Positions 1 to 9,698 of a stretch of DNA of 38,182 bases are shown here, one piece after another. The DNA is taken from positions 1-38,182 of the IMG/VR virus record IMGVR_UViG_3300020474_001130; one strand, given 5' to 3'. Every line of letters starts with the position of its first letter. The stretch's first letter is position 1. Made by a program: the position numbers and the translations under genes. The notes beneath the pieces are model-generated. The model did not search any database, was not told the DNA's origin, and saw only the letters and a list, made by a program, of their open reading frames with translations. Source of the DNA: a virus.

Positions 1-453
1 CTATTAACAATCGAAAATGATGAAATGGGTTGGGGATTAGAATCTTCATTAGAATTAGAAAAACATTGTGCATTGGTTTTGGACATTCATCATCATTGGG
101 TACGTACAGGAGAATACATACAAGCAGATGATGACAGAGTAAAAAGAGTTGTAGACAGTTGGCGTGGAGTAAGACCAACTATGCATTATTCTTATTCAAG
201 AGATGAATGGTTGACTCCTGCTTATCCAAATGCAGAAGATATGCACAAAGGATTCCATGATATGGAAACACTATTAAGCAAAGGTTGTAAAAAACAAAAA
301 TTACGAGCACACTCGGAGTTACTACCAAATCGTGCAGTAAACGAATGGGCATTGTCTTTCCTACCAAATCTTGACATACAGGTAGAAGCAAAGATGAAAA
401 ATCAAGCGGCAGAACAATTACACACTCAGGCTGAAGAACTGGGTTTAGTTTAA
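1..453 (+). CDS. uvsE: UV-damage DNA endonuclease (UvdE/UvsE), C-terminal part
   Basis: The reading frame is open from base 1, so the gene starts upstream; about 150 residues are visible. UvdE enzymes are TIM-barrel metal-dependent endonucleases that nick 5' of UV photoproducts to start excision repair. The visible part has an ENDE motif near its start, a DIHHHW motif that fits the metal-binding histidine strand, and then VRPTMHYSYSRDEW, which fits the family pattern of a late barrel strand with a substrate-side loop. It ends with a helical tail and stops just before a late-promoter core that serves the SOD gene. Repair of UV lesions suits a phage of sunlit surface water. The assignment rests on motif recall, and the N-terminal half cannot be checked here. 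Confidence 0.8.
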   Translation, partial: LLTIENDEMGWGLESSLELEKHCALVLDIHHHWVRTGEYIQADDDRVKRVVDSWRGVRPTMHYSYSRDEWLTPAYPNAEDMHKGFHDMETLLSKGCKKQKLRAHSELLPNRAVNEWALSFLPNLDIQVEAKMKNQAAEQLHTQAEELGLV

Positions 454-454
454 A

Positions 455-462
455 AATAAATA
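455..462 (+). promoter_or_regulatory. T4-type late promoter core (AATAAATA) before the SOD gene
   Basis: The TAAATA core ends 6 nt before the ATG at 469, with no ribosome-binding site between them. By T4 late-promoter geometry (TATAAATA around -10), transcription would start at or next to the ATG. Confidence 0.65.
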
Positions 463-468
463 CAGCAT

Positions 469-1020
469 ATGAAATACGATCAAATAACAGAGGCGAAGAA
501 AAATCGCGAACAAAAACTTGAAGCAGTGAAACTACCTTACAAGTTAGGTGATCTATCTCCTGTACTTTCAAAAAATAATGTAGACTATCATTATAATGTT
601 TTAACAAAAGCATACGTTAGAAGGTACAACGAAGGTGAAGGTGATCCTGATTTTAATTATGGTGGTGCAAAACTTCATAATTTGTTTTGGAGTCAGTTAC
701 GTAAACCAACACCATCTAATAAACCAAGTGGTGCAATTAAAGAACTAATTGAAAAGAATCATAAAACATTTGATGCATTTAAAAAAGAAATGTTAAGAAT
801 GGCTATGAGCATACAAGGTTCTGGTTGGGTTTACTTGGCACGTAATGGATCGATAAAAAGGACTCCAAACCAATCTTACAAAACAGATATATTAATGCCA
901 ATCGATATGTGGGAGCATTCTTTTATGGATTATATTCCTGCCAAAGATGCAAAAAAGAAATATGTCGAAGGCATGATGAGAATTATAGATTGGGATTCAA
1001 TTAATCAACGACTATCATAG
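469..1020 (+). CDS. Fe/Mn-type superoxide dismutase
   Basis: This 183-aa protein matches the iron/manganese superoxide dismutase family, which converts superoxide to oxygen and hydrogen peroxide. It has the family opening LPYKLGDLSPVLS. All four expected metal ligands are in place: H41 (DYHYN), H70 (AKLHNLFW), and D146 and H150 (in IDMWEH). GSGWVYLARNG precedes the last pair, as usual, and the length is close to bacterial SODs. A short N-terminal extension, MKYDQITEAKK, precedes the SOD fold and resembles T4 capsid-targeting propeptides, with a possible cleavage after ITE. The gene follows a late promoter core, so it should be made late with virion proteins. Whether iron or manganese is used cannot be read from the sequence. 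Confidence 0.9.
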   Translation: MKYDQITEAKKNREQKLEAVKLPYKLGDLSPVLSKNNVDYHYNVLTKAYVRRYNEGEGDPDFNYGGAKLHNLFWSQLRKPTPSNKPSGAIKELIEKNHKTFDAFKKEMLRMAMSIQGSGWVYLARNGSIKRTPNQSYKTDILMPIDMWEHSFMDYIPAKDAKKKYVEGMMRIIDWDSINQRLS

Positions 1021-1031
1021 GAGGAAAAACA

Positions 1032-1205
1032 ATGATAACTTCAGTACAAAAATGGGTAAATGCAAGAATCAAAGAAAGAACTACTCTTGACGGAGCAATT
1101 CTTATTGGTGCAGGTATTGCCTTTTTAATTTTCAAACCGATAGCAAGTATAGTGGCATACGGAGCAATTGCCTACGGTGCTTGGACTATTTGGAAATCAG
1201 AATAA
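1032..1205 (+). CDS. Small membrane protein, 57 aa
   Basis: The ORF starts with ATG at 1032, 7 nt after a strong ribosome-binding site (TAGGAGG at 1018-1024) that overlaps the SOD stop codon. The protein has a short basic N-terminus (MITSVQKWVNARIKERTTLD) and then about 30 hydrophobic, glycine- and alanine-rich residues interrupted by a KP pair. This suggests a hairpin or one long membrane segment. It is probably co-transcribed with the SOD gene and ends one base before the convergent minus-strand gene. Function unknown; a role in the host membrane is only an inference. Confidence 0.7.
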   Translation: MITSVQKWVNARIKERTTLDGAILIGAGIAFLIFKPIASIVAYGAIAYGAWTIWKSE

Positions 1206-1493
1206 TTAAAGCGAACTTATAGGTGTGTCGCTTGATGCGTCCATTCTAAGAACTTGTCTTTGTTTAACACCTTGTTGTTGAGCAAATTTCTTTGGATTGC
1301 ATGAGTGGCACACGTGTTTATAAAAATTAGTTAGACGTTTCTTTTCAATCTTTCCTTTGGCTCTTTCAAAATCTTTTCCACAATTATCACACTGAAATAC
1401 ATAGATAGTTTTTATACGGGTGCATTTGTGCTTTTTACCCAGTTTACTCTTGCGTAATGATTCAGTTTTTATCTGCTTTTCACCTTTAAACAT
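1206..1493 (-). CDS. Small zinc-ribbon protein
   Basis: This is one of only two minus-strand genes. The start was placed at the ATG at 1493 (95 aa) because a TAAATA core lies 5 nt upstream on the same strand; an extension to 1550 is possible but reads into the HesB promoter region. The protein is strongly basic at its N-terminus and has two cysteine pairs, C35-x2-C38 and C62-x2-C65 with H60 beside the second, as in a zinc ribbon. This suggests nucleic-acid binding, as in small phage HNH-like or transcription-related zinc proteins, but no catalytic motif is visible. It converges with the 57-aa gene with no spacer. Function not known. Confidence 0.6.
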   Translation of the reverse strand: MFKGEKQIKTESLRKSKLGKKHKCTRIKTIYVFQCDNCGKDFERAKGKIEKKRLTNFYKHVCHSCNPKKFAQQQGVKQRQVLRMDASSDTPISSL

Positions 1494-1498
1494 ATACT

Positions 1499-1506
1499 TA
1501 TTTACA
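1499..1506 (-). promoter_or_regulatory. Late-promoter-like core (TGTAAATA) before the zinc-ribbon gene
   Basis: Read on the minus strand, TGTAAATA ends 5 nt before the ATG at 1493. The spacing matches the plus-strand late genes, which supports the chosen start. Confidence 0.45.
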
Positions 1507-1525
1507 TTAGCATTAGTAAAAATTC

Positions 1526-1533
1526 CATAAATA
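1526..1533 (+). promoter_or_regulatory. Late promoter core (CATAAATA) before HesB
   Basis: The core ends 23 nt before the HesB ATG at 1557. An AGGA-containing site (ATAGGA at about 1541-1546) lies between them, so this transcript should carry a normal leader. Confidence 0.55.
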
Positions 1534-1556
1534 CAAATGAAATAGGACAAAAAATT

Positions 1557-1907
1557 ATGCCAATAATGACAATGACCAACACAGCAGAAGACAAGATTAA
1601 AGAACTGTGTACAAGCAATAATAAGTGGGCAGTGCGTTTAGGCATAAAAGGCGGCGGCTGTGCAGGTTTTTCCTATGATTGGGGTTTTGCAGAACAAGAC
1701 GAAATGCAGGACAACGACGAACTAATTGAAACAGAAGGTGGAAGATTAGTGGTAGACAGCCATAGTGTAATGTACCTATTAGGAACTGAATTGGATTATG
1801 TCAATGAAGTGTGGGGTTCACATTTCGATATCAAAAATCCAAACGCAAAAAGCGCCTGTGGGTGTGGTGAAAGCATTCAGTTCGATTTGGAAAAAATAAA
1901 TGGCTAA
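1557..1907 (+). CDS. HesB/IscA A-type iron-sulfur carrier
   Basis: This 116-aa protein is an A-type carrier that receives Fe-S clusters and passes them to apoproteins. The three conserved cysteines are present: C35 in KGGGCAGFSY, and C101 and C103 in the C-terminal SACGCGESI motif. The length is standard for the family. The N-terminus reads MPIMTMTNTAEDKIKEL, so a start at M4 or M6 is possible. HesB-like genes are known auxiliary genes of marine T4-like phages. Likely clients are host proteins or the phage's own ferredoxin (21.6 kb). It overlaps the start of the giant structural gene by 8 nt, so the two are probably co-translated late in infection. Confidence 0.92.
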   Translation: MPIMTMTNTAEDKIKELCTSNNKWAVRLGIKGGGCAGFSYDWGFAEQDEMQDNDELIETEGGRLVVDSHSVMYLLGTELDYVNEVWGSHFDIKNPNAKSACGCGESIQFDLEKING

Positions 1908-4900
1908 ACAATTTGTAAACATTGGTATTGAAGGAAACGACGGGACGGGTGATAGTATCAGAGATGCCTTTAATAAGGTAAATGAAAACTTCACAGAACT
2001 GTATGCAGTATTTGGACAAGGTGGACAAATCAGTTTCACTTCATTAAGTGATACTCCTAGCACATTAGGAGCAAACAAAATTCCAGTATCTAATTCGGCG
2101 GGCAACGCAATCACAATGCGTGGCATCACTGGAACAGGTATAGCAGTAGATTTAACTTCAGATCCAAACAACATTCAATTATCAGTAACAGGAACTTCTG
2201 TTGCTTCAGACACAACACCAGGATTAGGTGGACCATTAAATGCGAATACTTACGCGATTGCAAACGTAGGTATCACACAAAACGCAGTAAACGATTTCAA
2301 TACAACACACGGAACAAATATAACTTTAGATGATGTTGTAATCACAAAAGGCTTTGCGGATCTAAATTATCTAGCAAGTTCAGGTGGAACAGGTACACTA
2401 GGTGAAATTAGAGTACGACCAGAACCAGCAAACGCAACAGACTACACAAAAACAATTACACAATATCAAAGTGGAAATTTAAATATTCCAACACATGGAT
2501 TTTCAAATGCCTCAAATGGTTTAGCATTCAAATACAAAACAACAGGAACAGCGGCAACAAATTTAACAGACAACACTGTCTACTATATTAGATTCGTCGA
2601 TGCAAACTATATCAGTTTACACTCTACTAAATCGGAAGCAACAAATGATAACGATGCCACAAGAGTTAAGATCACAGTAAGTGGTGGATCAGGCACACAA
2701 AGTATAGTTGACAACGAATACGACAGTTCACTAGATGGATTTTATCTAGGCACAGAAGCAATTCAGAGACAATCAGCAGTAAGACGTCAAGGTGACAAAA
2801 TGGCAGGTCCTTTATTCTTAAGCGACCACCCAGGAGACTTGGCAGGTGCAGGAACTCCTAACTCACAAGACGATTTACAAGCGGCTTCAAAATATTATGT
2901 TGATAATACAAGTTATGCTTCAACTAAAAATTTATTCGTCAGCACAAACGGCGACGATACAATGTCAGGTGTACCAGCAGACAAATATGGTAGATCATTA
3001 AGTTATGCATACAAAACAATAGCGAAGGCTTGTGAAAGAGCACAGCAACTTATTGAAACATCTCCAATTGAACCAGGACCATATAGACAAACTGTAACTT
3101 ATGGAAGTGGTGCTTCTAATTCAACAATCTCAACAGCGGCAGTAACCTCATCTTTCACGGCGGCACAAACGGCATTGAGAGCAGGTATGGCGGCTAACAA
3201 AACCTTTATTACAAACGAAGTAATTGGTTACCTAAACAACACATACCCAACATATTTTTACAATGTAAGTAGATGCAAAATAGATTTAGGCTTAATACAA
3301 GATTCAATTGTAACTGATGTATCAAACGGACTGACAGCAAACTTTCAGTCTATACAGGCAGGAAAAAGATATTACAGTTCTAACAGTGGATTAAAAGCAA
3401 TCAATCAACAAAGCACAGAAACATTGGCGGCAATTGCCCACGCAAAAATTGTTACAGCAAACGTTTTAAATAAATCAACATTAACATCATCAAATTCATA
3501 TCAAGGAAAATTTGCTGTATTGTCAGATGGATTTGGTGCAAACACTTTCACAATATTCACAGGAGCAAATGATTACACTCACACTTATGTTAGTGGTGGT
3601 ACAGTCACAGTAGGTTCAACAACAATAAACATTTCAACAGCAACTTACAATAAGGCTTCAGGTATAGTAACCGTTACAACAGTTTCACCGCACGGTGCAG
3701 TCGTTGGAGATATTGTACAGGTTGCCAACATCACATGGAGTTGTTCATTAGGTAATAAAATTTATCCGGAAGTTGTTGCACAAGACACAACTTTTGCTGG
3801 CACAGTCGATCAAGCGTCAAAAGATAGTGCGGCGGCAAAATTCGATGTAGTCACAAACTTAATAAACAATTACAATTACAATGTTTCACAAACAGACGGA
3901 AGCACATACACTATTACTATTTCAAATGGTGGTAATGGAAATGTTGACCAGAACGCAACAGGTAACAAAGATTTAGTTCCAGGAAAAGTTTTACGTGGTA
4001 AAACTTCTGGTGCATTAGGATTGCTTATTAAGGTTGATCAAGGAGCAACTAACGATACGTTAGAAATGTTCTTGTTAGAACCAAAAGAATTCAGTGTTGG
4101 AGAGCAAATAGAATTTGGAAACAAAGTTAAGACAACACAAATTACTATCTTTGTTGAATCTGGAATATATGAAGAACATTTACCTATACGAGTTCCTGCA
4201 AACGTTTCAATCAAAGGTGATGAGTTCAGAAGAACTATCGTAAGACCTAAAGCAGGAGTTTCAGAATCTATCTGGGCAGGCATACATTTCTTTAGAGATA
4301 CAACTTTCGACAGTTTAACACTAGCATCACAAAATTATGGTTATCATTATCTAACTGATGTAACAAATTCTTCTAGTGCGAAGAAAAACAATGCTGATAT
4401 GGACGTGTTCTTGATGAACGACGCAACTATAATCAGAAACATGACGATTCAAGGACATGGTGGATTTGCACAGGTGCTTGATCCTGAAGGACAGATATTA
4501 ACTAAATCACCTTACATACAGACAGGTGCTTCATTCAGTAGAGTAGAAAATAAAAAATTATTCAGAGGTGGTATGTTTGTTGATGGTTTCGTTGGAAATC
4601 AGGAAGTAACTATCAGCAACAAAGTAGATGCGTTCACATTAGACATAACAAGTACAGCAGGACAAGGATTATTCATACGTAAACCAGAACTACCTGCACC
4701 TTTCTACATCGCAGGAGTTAGATATCAAGTAACAGCAATTAAAAACTACGATCAAGCAAATGGAACAGCACAAATTTTATTGGCTAGTAACTCAAATACT
4801 AATAATGGTTACACAGGATCTACTCCATACAATATTATAATACAAACAGGTGGTAACAGATCATTACTTGCGAATGATTATACACAGGTCAACGACTTAG

Positions 4901-7900
4901 GTTATGGACTTGTTGTTACAAACGGTGCGTTGTCAGAACAAGTTTCAACTTTCACTTACTATTGTGAAACTAGTATGTTCGCAAACAACGGTGGTCAGAT
5001 ACGTTCTTTAAATTCTTCTAGTGCAAATGGTAACTTTGGATTGAAGGCACAAGGATCTAATCCAAACGAATTGATTGATAATATAACACTGGCTGACAAC
5101 ATGACACAAACAGGATTAATTTACAATCCTGGAACAACTGACTTTGCACAGAACACAGATGCGACAGCAATATATGTGTTCGACACAGAATACGTTCCAT
5201 TTAACTTAGGTGAAGTTGAGATTGATCACGGCGGATCGATTGGTATAGTGAGATATGAAATATCAAACATAGAAACAACCAATGCACCTATACAACCAGC
5301 AACTAGAAGCGGAACTGTTTACAAAGTAAACTTGTCAACAGCAGGTGCAAACACAACTTCAAGCACAGGATTAAAATCTGCATTGGCAGATATGCAGGCT
5401 GTTACATTTAGAAACAGTAGAGCATTTAAATTTGAAAACATAAATGACGTTGCACCAACAAGACCAAGCACAGCGATTGTGTTTGATGAATACACAGACG
5501 CAATTTACAGATCAATAGCATTTGGAAATACAGATCCAATTGGTACATCACTAGGAGCCAACGAAGCATTGATCACGATGGATTCACCATACGACACAGT
5601 CAAAATGAACGTTAACATGACTGAGGCACAAAACAATACATACGCAGGTTCAGGAACAACAATGGGTGCCACTGTTGGTGACGTTACAATCGCAATTGAT
5701 AGATTGACTCAAGCATCTGATGTTACAAGATTAAATGCTGGTGACATGATATTTGGTTGGGACGGAAAAGTTCACAAAATTACAAGTTACACAGATAGAA
5801 CGACTTATGGTACAATCACAATTCAAGATGTGAATAACATTCAACCAACACCTATTGGATCAGGTATCCATAGCACAATGTATAGAGCGTCAACAAGTGT
5901 AAACCTAAGAGCAAACTTGGCAGACAACGAAACAGGAACATTAACAGTTTCTATTTCAACAATGAGAGCAACAGGACACGACTTCCTAGACATAGGAACG
6001 GGTGGATTCAACACAACAAATTATCCAAATGTAATTTACGGAGATCCACAAGCACCTGTACAAGCAAATGAAGTTGTTGAGATTGGAAAAGGTAGAGTGT
6101 TCTATGTGTCCACAGACCAAGATGGATTCTTTAGAGTTGGTAGATTCTTCACAGTTGACCAAGGAACAGGAACGGTTACGTTCTCGGCTTCGATTGCTTT
6201 AAGTAATCTAGATGGTATAGGATTTAAACGTGGTGTTGTTGTTGCAGAATTCAGTTCTGATTCAGCAATGACTGACAATGCTTCTGACACAGTTCCAACT
6301 GAGTCGGCAGTAAGAGGATATGTAAACAGAAGATTACACTTTGACCATTCGAATCAGATTGTAACTAATCCAATTGGAGCAGGAGCAATAGCAAGAGATG
6401 GTACAACTCCAGCAACAAATTCTTTAAGTTTAGGTGGATTCAATATTAACAATGTAGCAGATCCAGGAGCGGATCAAGATGCGGCAACTAAATCATATGT
6501 CGATGCTGTAAATTACGCAACTGACGAAATAAGAAATAACAGAGACGCAGACTTTATTACACCATTAGCGGCTGGCAATTTATTGATGTACAATGGCAAA
6601 TTTATCATGTACACTACTCCTGCAAGTGGAGGAACTTTCAGCACAGGTCAAACACTTACAGGTTCAAACAGTGGAGCAACAGGAACAATTATAGATTTTG
6701 TACAAGCAAGTATTCCAGTGTATGGTATAGCAACAAGAATTACTTACACATTAACAAGTGGAACTAACTTTAATTTAAGTGACACAGTAAACAATGGCGG
6801 CGGTGTAACTGCAACTGTGTTCGACGCGGCAATACCGGCAATAGGAAATGCTGTTGTACAAGGTTCGTCAGACATCACAATCACAGCAGACAGAGACGCA
6901 ACTGCAACACAACTTACATTTAATATTGCAACAGGTTCGATCATCAATGCAGATATAAGCACAACGGCGGCGATACAACAAAGCAAGTTGGCTATGAATG
7001 CCGCAACAACCAGAGCAAACGCAGTAGGTATCACTCAAGCAGATTTAGGATTGGCAAGTTTCGATTCAGGAGACTTTACAGTGACAAACGGTTTTGTTAC
7101 ACTATCAACGTCTGGTGTAGATTTATCGGATCTTCCAAGTTTAGATCAATTCCAAGTGTTTGGTAGAACAACGGCAGGAACAGGTGATGCCCACAACATA
7201 TCATTCAGTTCCGTTGTTACAGATGGTGGTGGTATTGTTGATGGTGACTTTGGTTCAGAAGTTGCCGAGGCGGCTACTCCAGGTGAAGCATTAATTAAAA
7301 CTGGTGCAGGTGCATACGCATATACAAACGTTACAAAAAGCAGACAAGCAAACAGTATTCCAAAAACAGATGCAAATGGACAGATAGATTTAGTTTCATT
7401 GGCATTGAACGGCAACAAAGCATTTGATGTAGATTCAAGCAAAGTAAGAATCACAACACAAGGTGCCGTTGTTGCTTACGAAGTCATAGGTTCAACAACA
7501 AATAACACAGTCCATACTTTCACAGGTAATCAATTTGGATTTGGTGGTGCAGATGCATCAGCAAGTCAAAGCAACGATGCAGGTTCAGGTGTTAACACGT
7601 CTCCTGCAATAGCAAGTGATTACATCTACACAAAAACAATTGAAGATGGTGCAAAAGGAAGTTCATTCACAGGTATTGTGTTTGGTCCTACAAGTTCATT
7701 CATTCAACCATACGACGATTCAACAGATGGTAAGATAGGTTTTGTGGCGGCAGGTACGACGACTGTAATTGCAACACCAAACGGATTAATACCAGGTGGT
7801 GCAGGCGGTAACGCATCTACTAATATTAACATGGGTGACTCTAGCAATAGATTCAACACAATGTACGCGACAGTGTTCGATGGAACGGCTACACAGGCTC

Positions 7901-8283
7901 AGTATGCTGACTTGGCGGAAAAATTTGAAGCGGATCATAACTACGCACCTGGAACGGTTGTGATGTTCGGTGGTAGCAGAGAAGTTACAATATCAGTAGG
8001 CGAAAACAACAGAGCGGTTGCTGGTGTTGTTTCACAAAAACCTGCGTACTTGATGAACTCAACACTTGAAGGTGACAATGCAATTGAATTGGCAATGATG
8101 GGAAGAGTGTTCTGTAAAGTTGTAGGAAAAATTAGAAAAGGTGATATGCTAGTTTCATCAAAACAAAATGGAGTAGCAACATCAAGCGAAGAACCTAAAC
8201 TAGGAACTGTGATTGGTAAAGCATTAGCAAACTATGACAGCGACGAAATAGGTGAAATAGAAATTGTGGTAGGTAAATTATAA
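1900..8283 (+). CDS. Giant beta-helix virion protein (tail fibre/baseplate adhesin), 2127 aa
   Basis: This is the largest protein in the window. It begins with the NIG..(N)DG.GD..R.AF.K.N.NF.ELY module (residues 1-35) shared with neighbouring structural genes. Around residues 345-385 is a stretch of the form NLFVSTNGDDTMSG...AYKTIAKACE, as found at the start of pectin-lyase-like folds. Residues about 750-1080 look like a right-handed beta-helix, with short repeated hydrophobic strands and many N, T and G turns, including VESGIYEEHLPIRVPANVSI. The C-terminal 130 residues, from YADLAEKFEADHNYAPGT, form a compact domain resembling the terminal chaperone or anchoring domains of phage fibres. There is no signal peptide or membrane segment. 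It is probably a long, trimeric host-contact or baseplate-linked protein. The exact T4 counterpart is unclear. Confidence 0.85.
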   Translation: MAKQFVNIGIEGNDGTGDSIRDAFNKVNENFTELYAVFGQGGQISFTSLSDTPSTLGANKIPVSNSAGNAITMRGITGTGIAVDLTSDPNNIQLSVTGTSVASDTTPGLGGPLNANTYAIANVGITQNAVNDFNTTHGTNITLDDVVITKGFADLNYLASSGGTGTLGEIRVRPEPANATDYTKTITQYQSGNLNIPTHGFSNASNGLAFKYKTTGTAATNLTDNTVYYIRFVDANYISLHSTKSEATNDNDATRVKITVSGGSGTQSIVDNEYDSSLDGFYLGTEAIQRQSAVRRQGDKMAGPLFLSDHPGDLAGAGTPNSQDDLQAASKYYVDNTSYASTKNLFVSTNGDDTMSGVPADKYGRSLSYAYKTIAKACERAQQLIETSPIEPGPYRQTVTYGSGASNSTISTAAVTSSFTAAQTALRAGMAANKTFITNEVIGYLNNTYPTYFYNVSRCKIDLGLIQDSIVTDVSNGLTANFQSIQAGKRYYSSNSGLKAINQQSTETLAAIAHAKIVTANVLNKSTLTSSNSYQGKFAVLSDGFGANTFTIFTGANDYTHTYVSGGTVTVGSTTINISTATYNKASGIVTVTTVSPHGAVVGDIVQVANITWSCSLGNKIYPEVVAQDTTFAGTVDQASKDSAAAKFDVVTNLINNYNYNVSQTDGSTYTITISNGGNGNVDQNATGNKDLVPGKVLRGKTSGALGLLIKVDQGATNDTLEMFLLEPKEFSVGEQIEFGNKVKTTQITIFVESGIYEEHLPIRVPANVSIKGDEFRRTIVRPKAGVSESIWAGIHFFRDTTFDSLTLASQNYGYHYLTDVTNSSSAKKNNADMDVFLMNDATIIRNMTIQGHGGFAQVLDPEGQILTKSPYIQTGASFSRVENKKLFRGGMFVDGFVGNQEVTISNKVDAFTLDITSTAGQGLFIRKPELPAPFYIAGVRYQVTAIKNYDQANGTAQILLASNSNTNNGYTGSTPYNIIIQTGGNRSLLANDYTQVNDLGYGLVVTNGALSEQVSTFTYYCETSMFANNGGQIRSLNSSSANGNFGLKAQGSNPNELIDNITLADNMTQTGLIYNPGTTDFAQNTDATAIYVFDTEYVPFNLGEVEIDHGGSIGIVRYEISNIETTNAPIQPATRSGTVYKVNLSTAGANTTSSTGLKSALADMQAVTFRNSRAFKFENINDVAPTRPSTAIVFDEYTDAIYRSIAFGNTDPIGTSLGANEALITMDSPYDTVKMNVNMTEAQNNTYAGSGTTMGATVGDVTIAIDRLTQASDVTRLNAGDMIFGWDGKVHKITSYTDRTTYGTITIQDVNNIQPTPIGSGIHSTMYRASTSVNLRANLADNETGTLTVSISTMRATGHDFLDIGTGGFNTTNYPNVIYGDPQAPVQANEVVEIGKGRVFYVSTDQDGFFRVGRFFTVDQGTGTVTFSASIALSNLDGIGFKRGVVVAEFSSDSAMTDNASDTVPTESAVRGYVNRRLHFDHSNQIVTNPIGAGAIARDGTTPATNSLSLGGFNINNVADPGADQDAATKSYVDAVNYATDEIRNNRDADFITPLAAGNLLMYNGKFIMYTTPASGGTFSTGQTLTGSNSGATGTIIDFVQASIPVYGIATRITYTLTSGTNFNLSDTVNNGGGVTATVFDAAIPAIGNAVVQGSSDITITADRDATATQLTFNIATGSIINADISTTAAIQQSKLAMNAATTRANAVGITQADLGLASFDSGDFTVTNGFVTLSTSGVDLSDLPSLDQFQVFGRTTAGTGDAHNISFSSVVTDGGGIVDGDFGSEVAEAATPGEALIKTGAGAYAYTNVTKSRQANSIPKTDANGQIDLVSLALNGNKAFDVDSSKVRITTQGAVVAYEVIGSTTNNTVHTFTGNQFGFGGADASASQSNDAGSGVNTSPAIASDYIYTKTIEDGAKGSSFTGIVFGPTSSFIQPYDDSTDGKIGFVAAGTTTVIATPNGLIPGGAGGNASTNINMGDSSNRFNTMYATVFDGTATQAQYADLAEKFEADHNYAPGTVVMFGGSREVTISVGENNRAVAGVVSQKPAYLMNSTLEGDNAIELAMMGRVFCKVVGKIRKGDMLVSSKQNGVATSSEEPKLGTVIGKALANYDSDEIGEIEIVVGKL

Positions 8284-9686
8284 TGGCTATTAAGGTAATA
8301 AACATAGGAACAAGTGCAAACAAAGGTGATGGTGAACCATTAAGAACGGCGTTTGATAAGATTAATGACAATTTTTCAGAACTGTCTCTTAAAGTTACTA
8401 ATCTTGAGACAGGTGGTGTCACAGTAACAACTGGTGACATAAAAGGTTCTGTGTTTGGTGACGATTCAACATTACTTGTTGATGGTATAAACAGCAAAAT
8501 ACCTTCAGCAAATTTATCTGGTGCACTGCCGGCAATAGATGGTTCAGCACTTACAGGTGTTACAACAACAGAAACAGATCCAGTAGTAGGAGCAATTACA
8601 GGAATTGTAAAAGCAGATGGCTCTGGAAATATTTCAGCGGCAGTGGCAGGGACAGATTATCTTACAACTGTTGCTTTTGCTGACCTTACAAGCAAACCAA
8701 CAACAGTGGCAGGATATGGAATTACTGATGCATTGACAAGTGTGCCAGCACAATCATTCGCAAGTTTAACAGGCAAGCCAACAACAATAGCAGGTTACGG
8801 AATCACAGACGCTTTAGAATTGGGTACTAGTGCCACAACTGCTCTTGCAGGTAACACCGCGTTGTTCTCAGGTGCATACAACGACTTAACAGGTAAGCCA
8901 AGTTTTATGACAGATGTTGTAAACGACACAACTCCACAACTTGGTGGTAATCTTGGCTTGAGCGGTAAAGATATTCTTGGTGTAGGAAATATTAACTTAA
9001 CCCCGGGTACGATCACAGCAACAAGCGGAACACTAGGTTCAATACAATTAATAGACAACAACATATCATCTACTGACTCAACTCAATTATCAATACAGAC
9101 TCCAACAAGTTTCACAAATGCTGGAGCACCTGGAGTTACAATAGACGGCAACATTACATTTGAAGCCACTGGTGCTATCACAGGTCCGGCAGTTGACATA
9201 TATGGCATAGGAAACGGACAAGTAAAAATAGGTAACACAGGTTCATCTATCAATCCAGTTTTAGTAGGTAATGCAAACACCGCCGTAACAGTTGAAGGTG
9301 ATTTGACAGTTAGCGACGAAGCGAAGTTCCAAAGAGGAGTACAACACAAATATTCTACAATAGATTCAGCAACAGGTGTAACTGCACATGATTGCAACAG
9401 TGGACAATTTTTTAGACACACAAATATTGCAGGTGACATAACAGTCAACTTAACAAATTTAAATTTAAACAATGGATATTCAACAGAAATAGTATTGTTG
9501 ATAGAACAAGGTGCTTCGGCAAGAAACGTGACTGCACTTCAAATAGGTGGACAAGCACAAACGTTCCACGTACAAAGTGGACAGAACGTTAATACAAACA
9601 CCAAAGACACAATATTAATTAAACTGTGGAGAACTGGATCAGGTGCCACAGATTATATTGCAATGAGGGAGATTTACAACCATTAG
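8283..9686 (+). CDS. Tail fibre-like structural protein, 467 aa
   Basis: The start overlaps the previous stop (TAATG). The protein opens with the same N-terminal module (INIGTSANKGDGEPLRTAF, then KINDNFSEL). It continues with fibre repeats of the type F(A)(D/S)LT(S/G)KPTT(V/I)AGYGITDAL at residues 132-151 and 159-178, and a third partial copy YNDLTGKPSF near 195. Such KPTT..GYGITDA repeats are common in bacteriophage tail-fibre shafts. The C-terminal 110 residues form a separate beta-rich domain (from KFQRGVQHKYSTIDS), which could be the receptor-binding or trimerisation tip. A related tip is seen in the 181-aa protein at 17.0 kb, where NVTFATNGG resembles NVTALQIGG here. Confidence 0.82.
   Translation: MAIKVINIGTSANKGDGEPLRTAFDKINDNFSELSLKVTNLETGGVTVTTGDIKGSVFGDDSTLLVDGINSKIPSANLSGALPAIDGSALTGVTTTETDPVVGAITGIVKADGSGNISAAVAGTDYLTTVAFADLTSKPTTVAGYGITDALTSVPAQSFASLTGKPTTIAGYGITDALELGTSATTALAGNTALFSGAYNDLTGKPSFMTDVVNDTTPQLGGNLGLSGKDILGVGNINLTPGTITATSGTLGSIQLIDNNISSTDSTQLSIQTPTSFTNAGAPGVTIDGNITFEATGAITGPAVDIYGIGNGQVKIGNTGSSINPVLVGNANTAVTVEGDLTVSDEAKFQRGVQHKYSTIDSATGVTAHDCNSGQFFRHTNIAGDITVNLTNLNLNNGYSTEIVLLIEQGASARNVTALQIGGQAQTFHVQSGQNVNTNTKDTILIKLWRTGSGATDYIAMREIYNH
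8676..8816 (+). repeat. Tandem 20-residue tail-fibre repeat
   Basis: Two in-frame copies of a 20-residue repeat (8676-8735 and 8757-8816) encode FADLTSKPTTVAGYGITDAL and a near-identical version with FASLTGKPTTI. They are separated by a 7-residue linker. A weaker third copy begins near 8865. Confidence 0.8.
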
Positions 9687-9692
9687 TAAATA
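9685..9692 (+). promoter_or_regulatory. Late promoter core (AGTAAATA)
   Basis: The core directly follows the TAG stop at 9684-9686 and ends 6 nt before the ATG at 9699, the same spacing as at the SOD gene. No ribosome-binding site is present. Confidence 0.6.
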
Positions 9693-9698
9693 GTTAAT

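Noticed and set aside
1900-8283. Naming the giant structural protein as a specific T4 baseplate or fibre gene (gp7, gp10, gp12 or gp34)
   Set aside because: No residue pattern specific to one of these was recognised; beta-helix and the shared module are not enough for a gene name.
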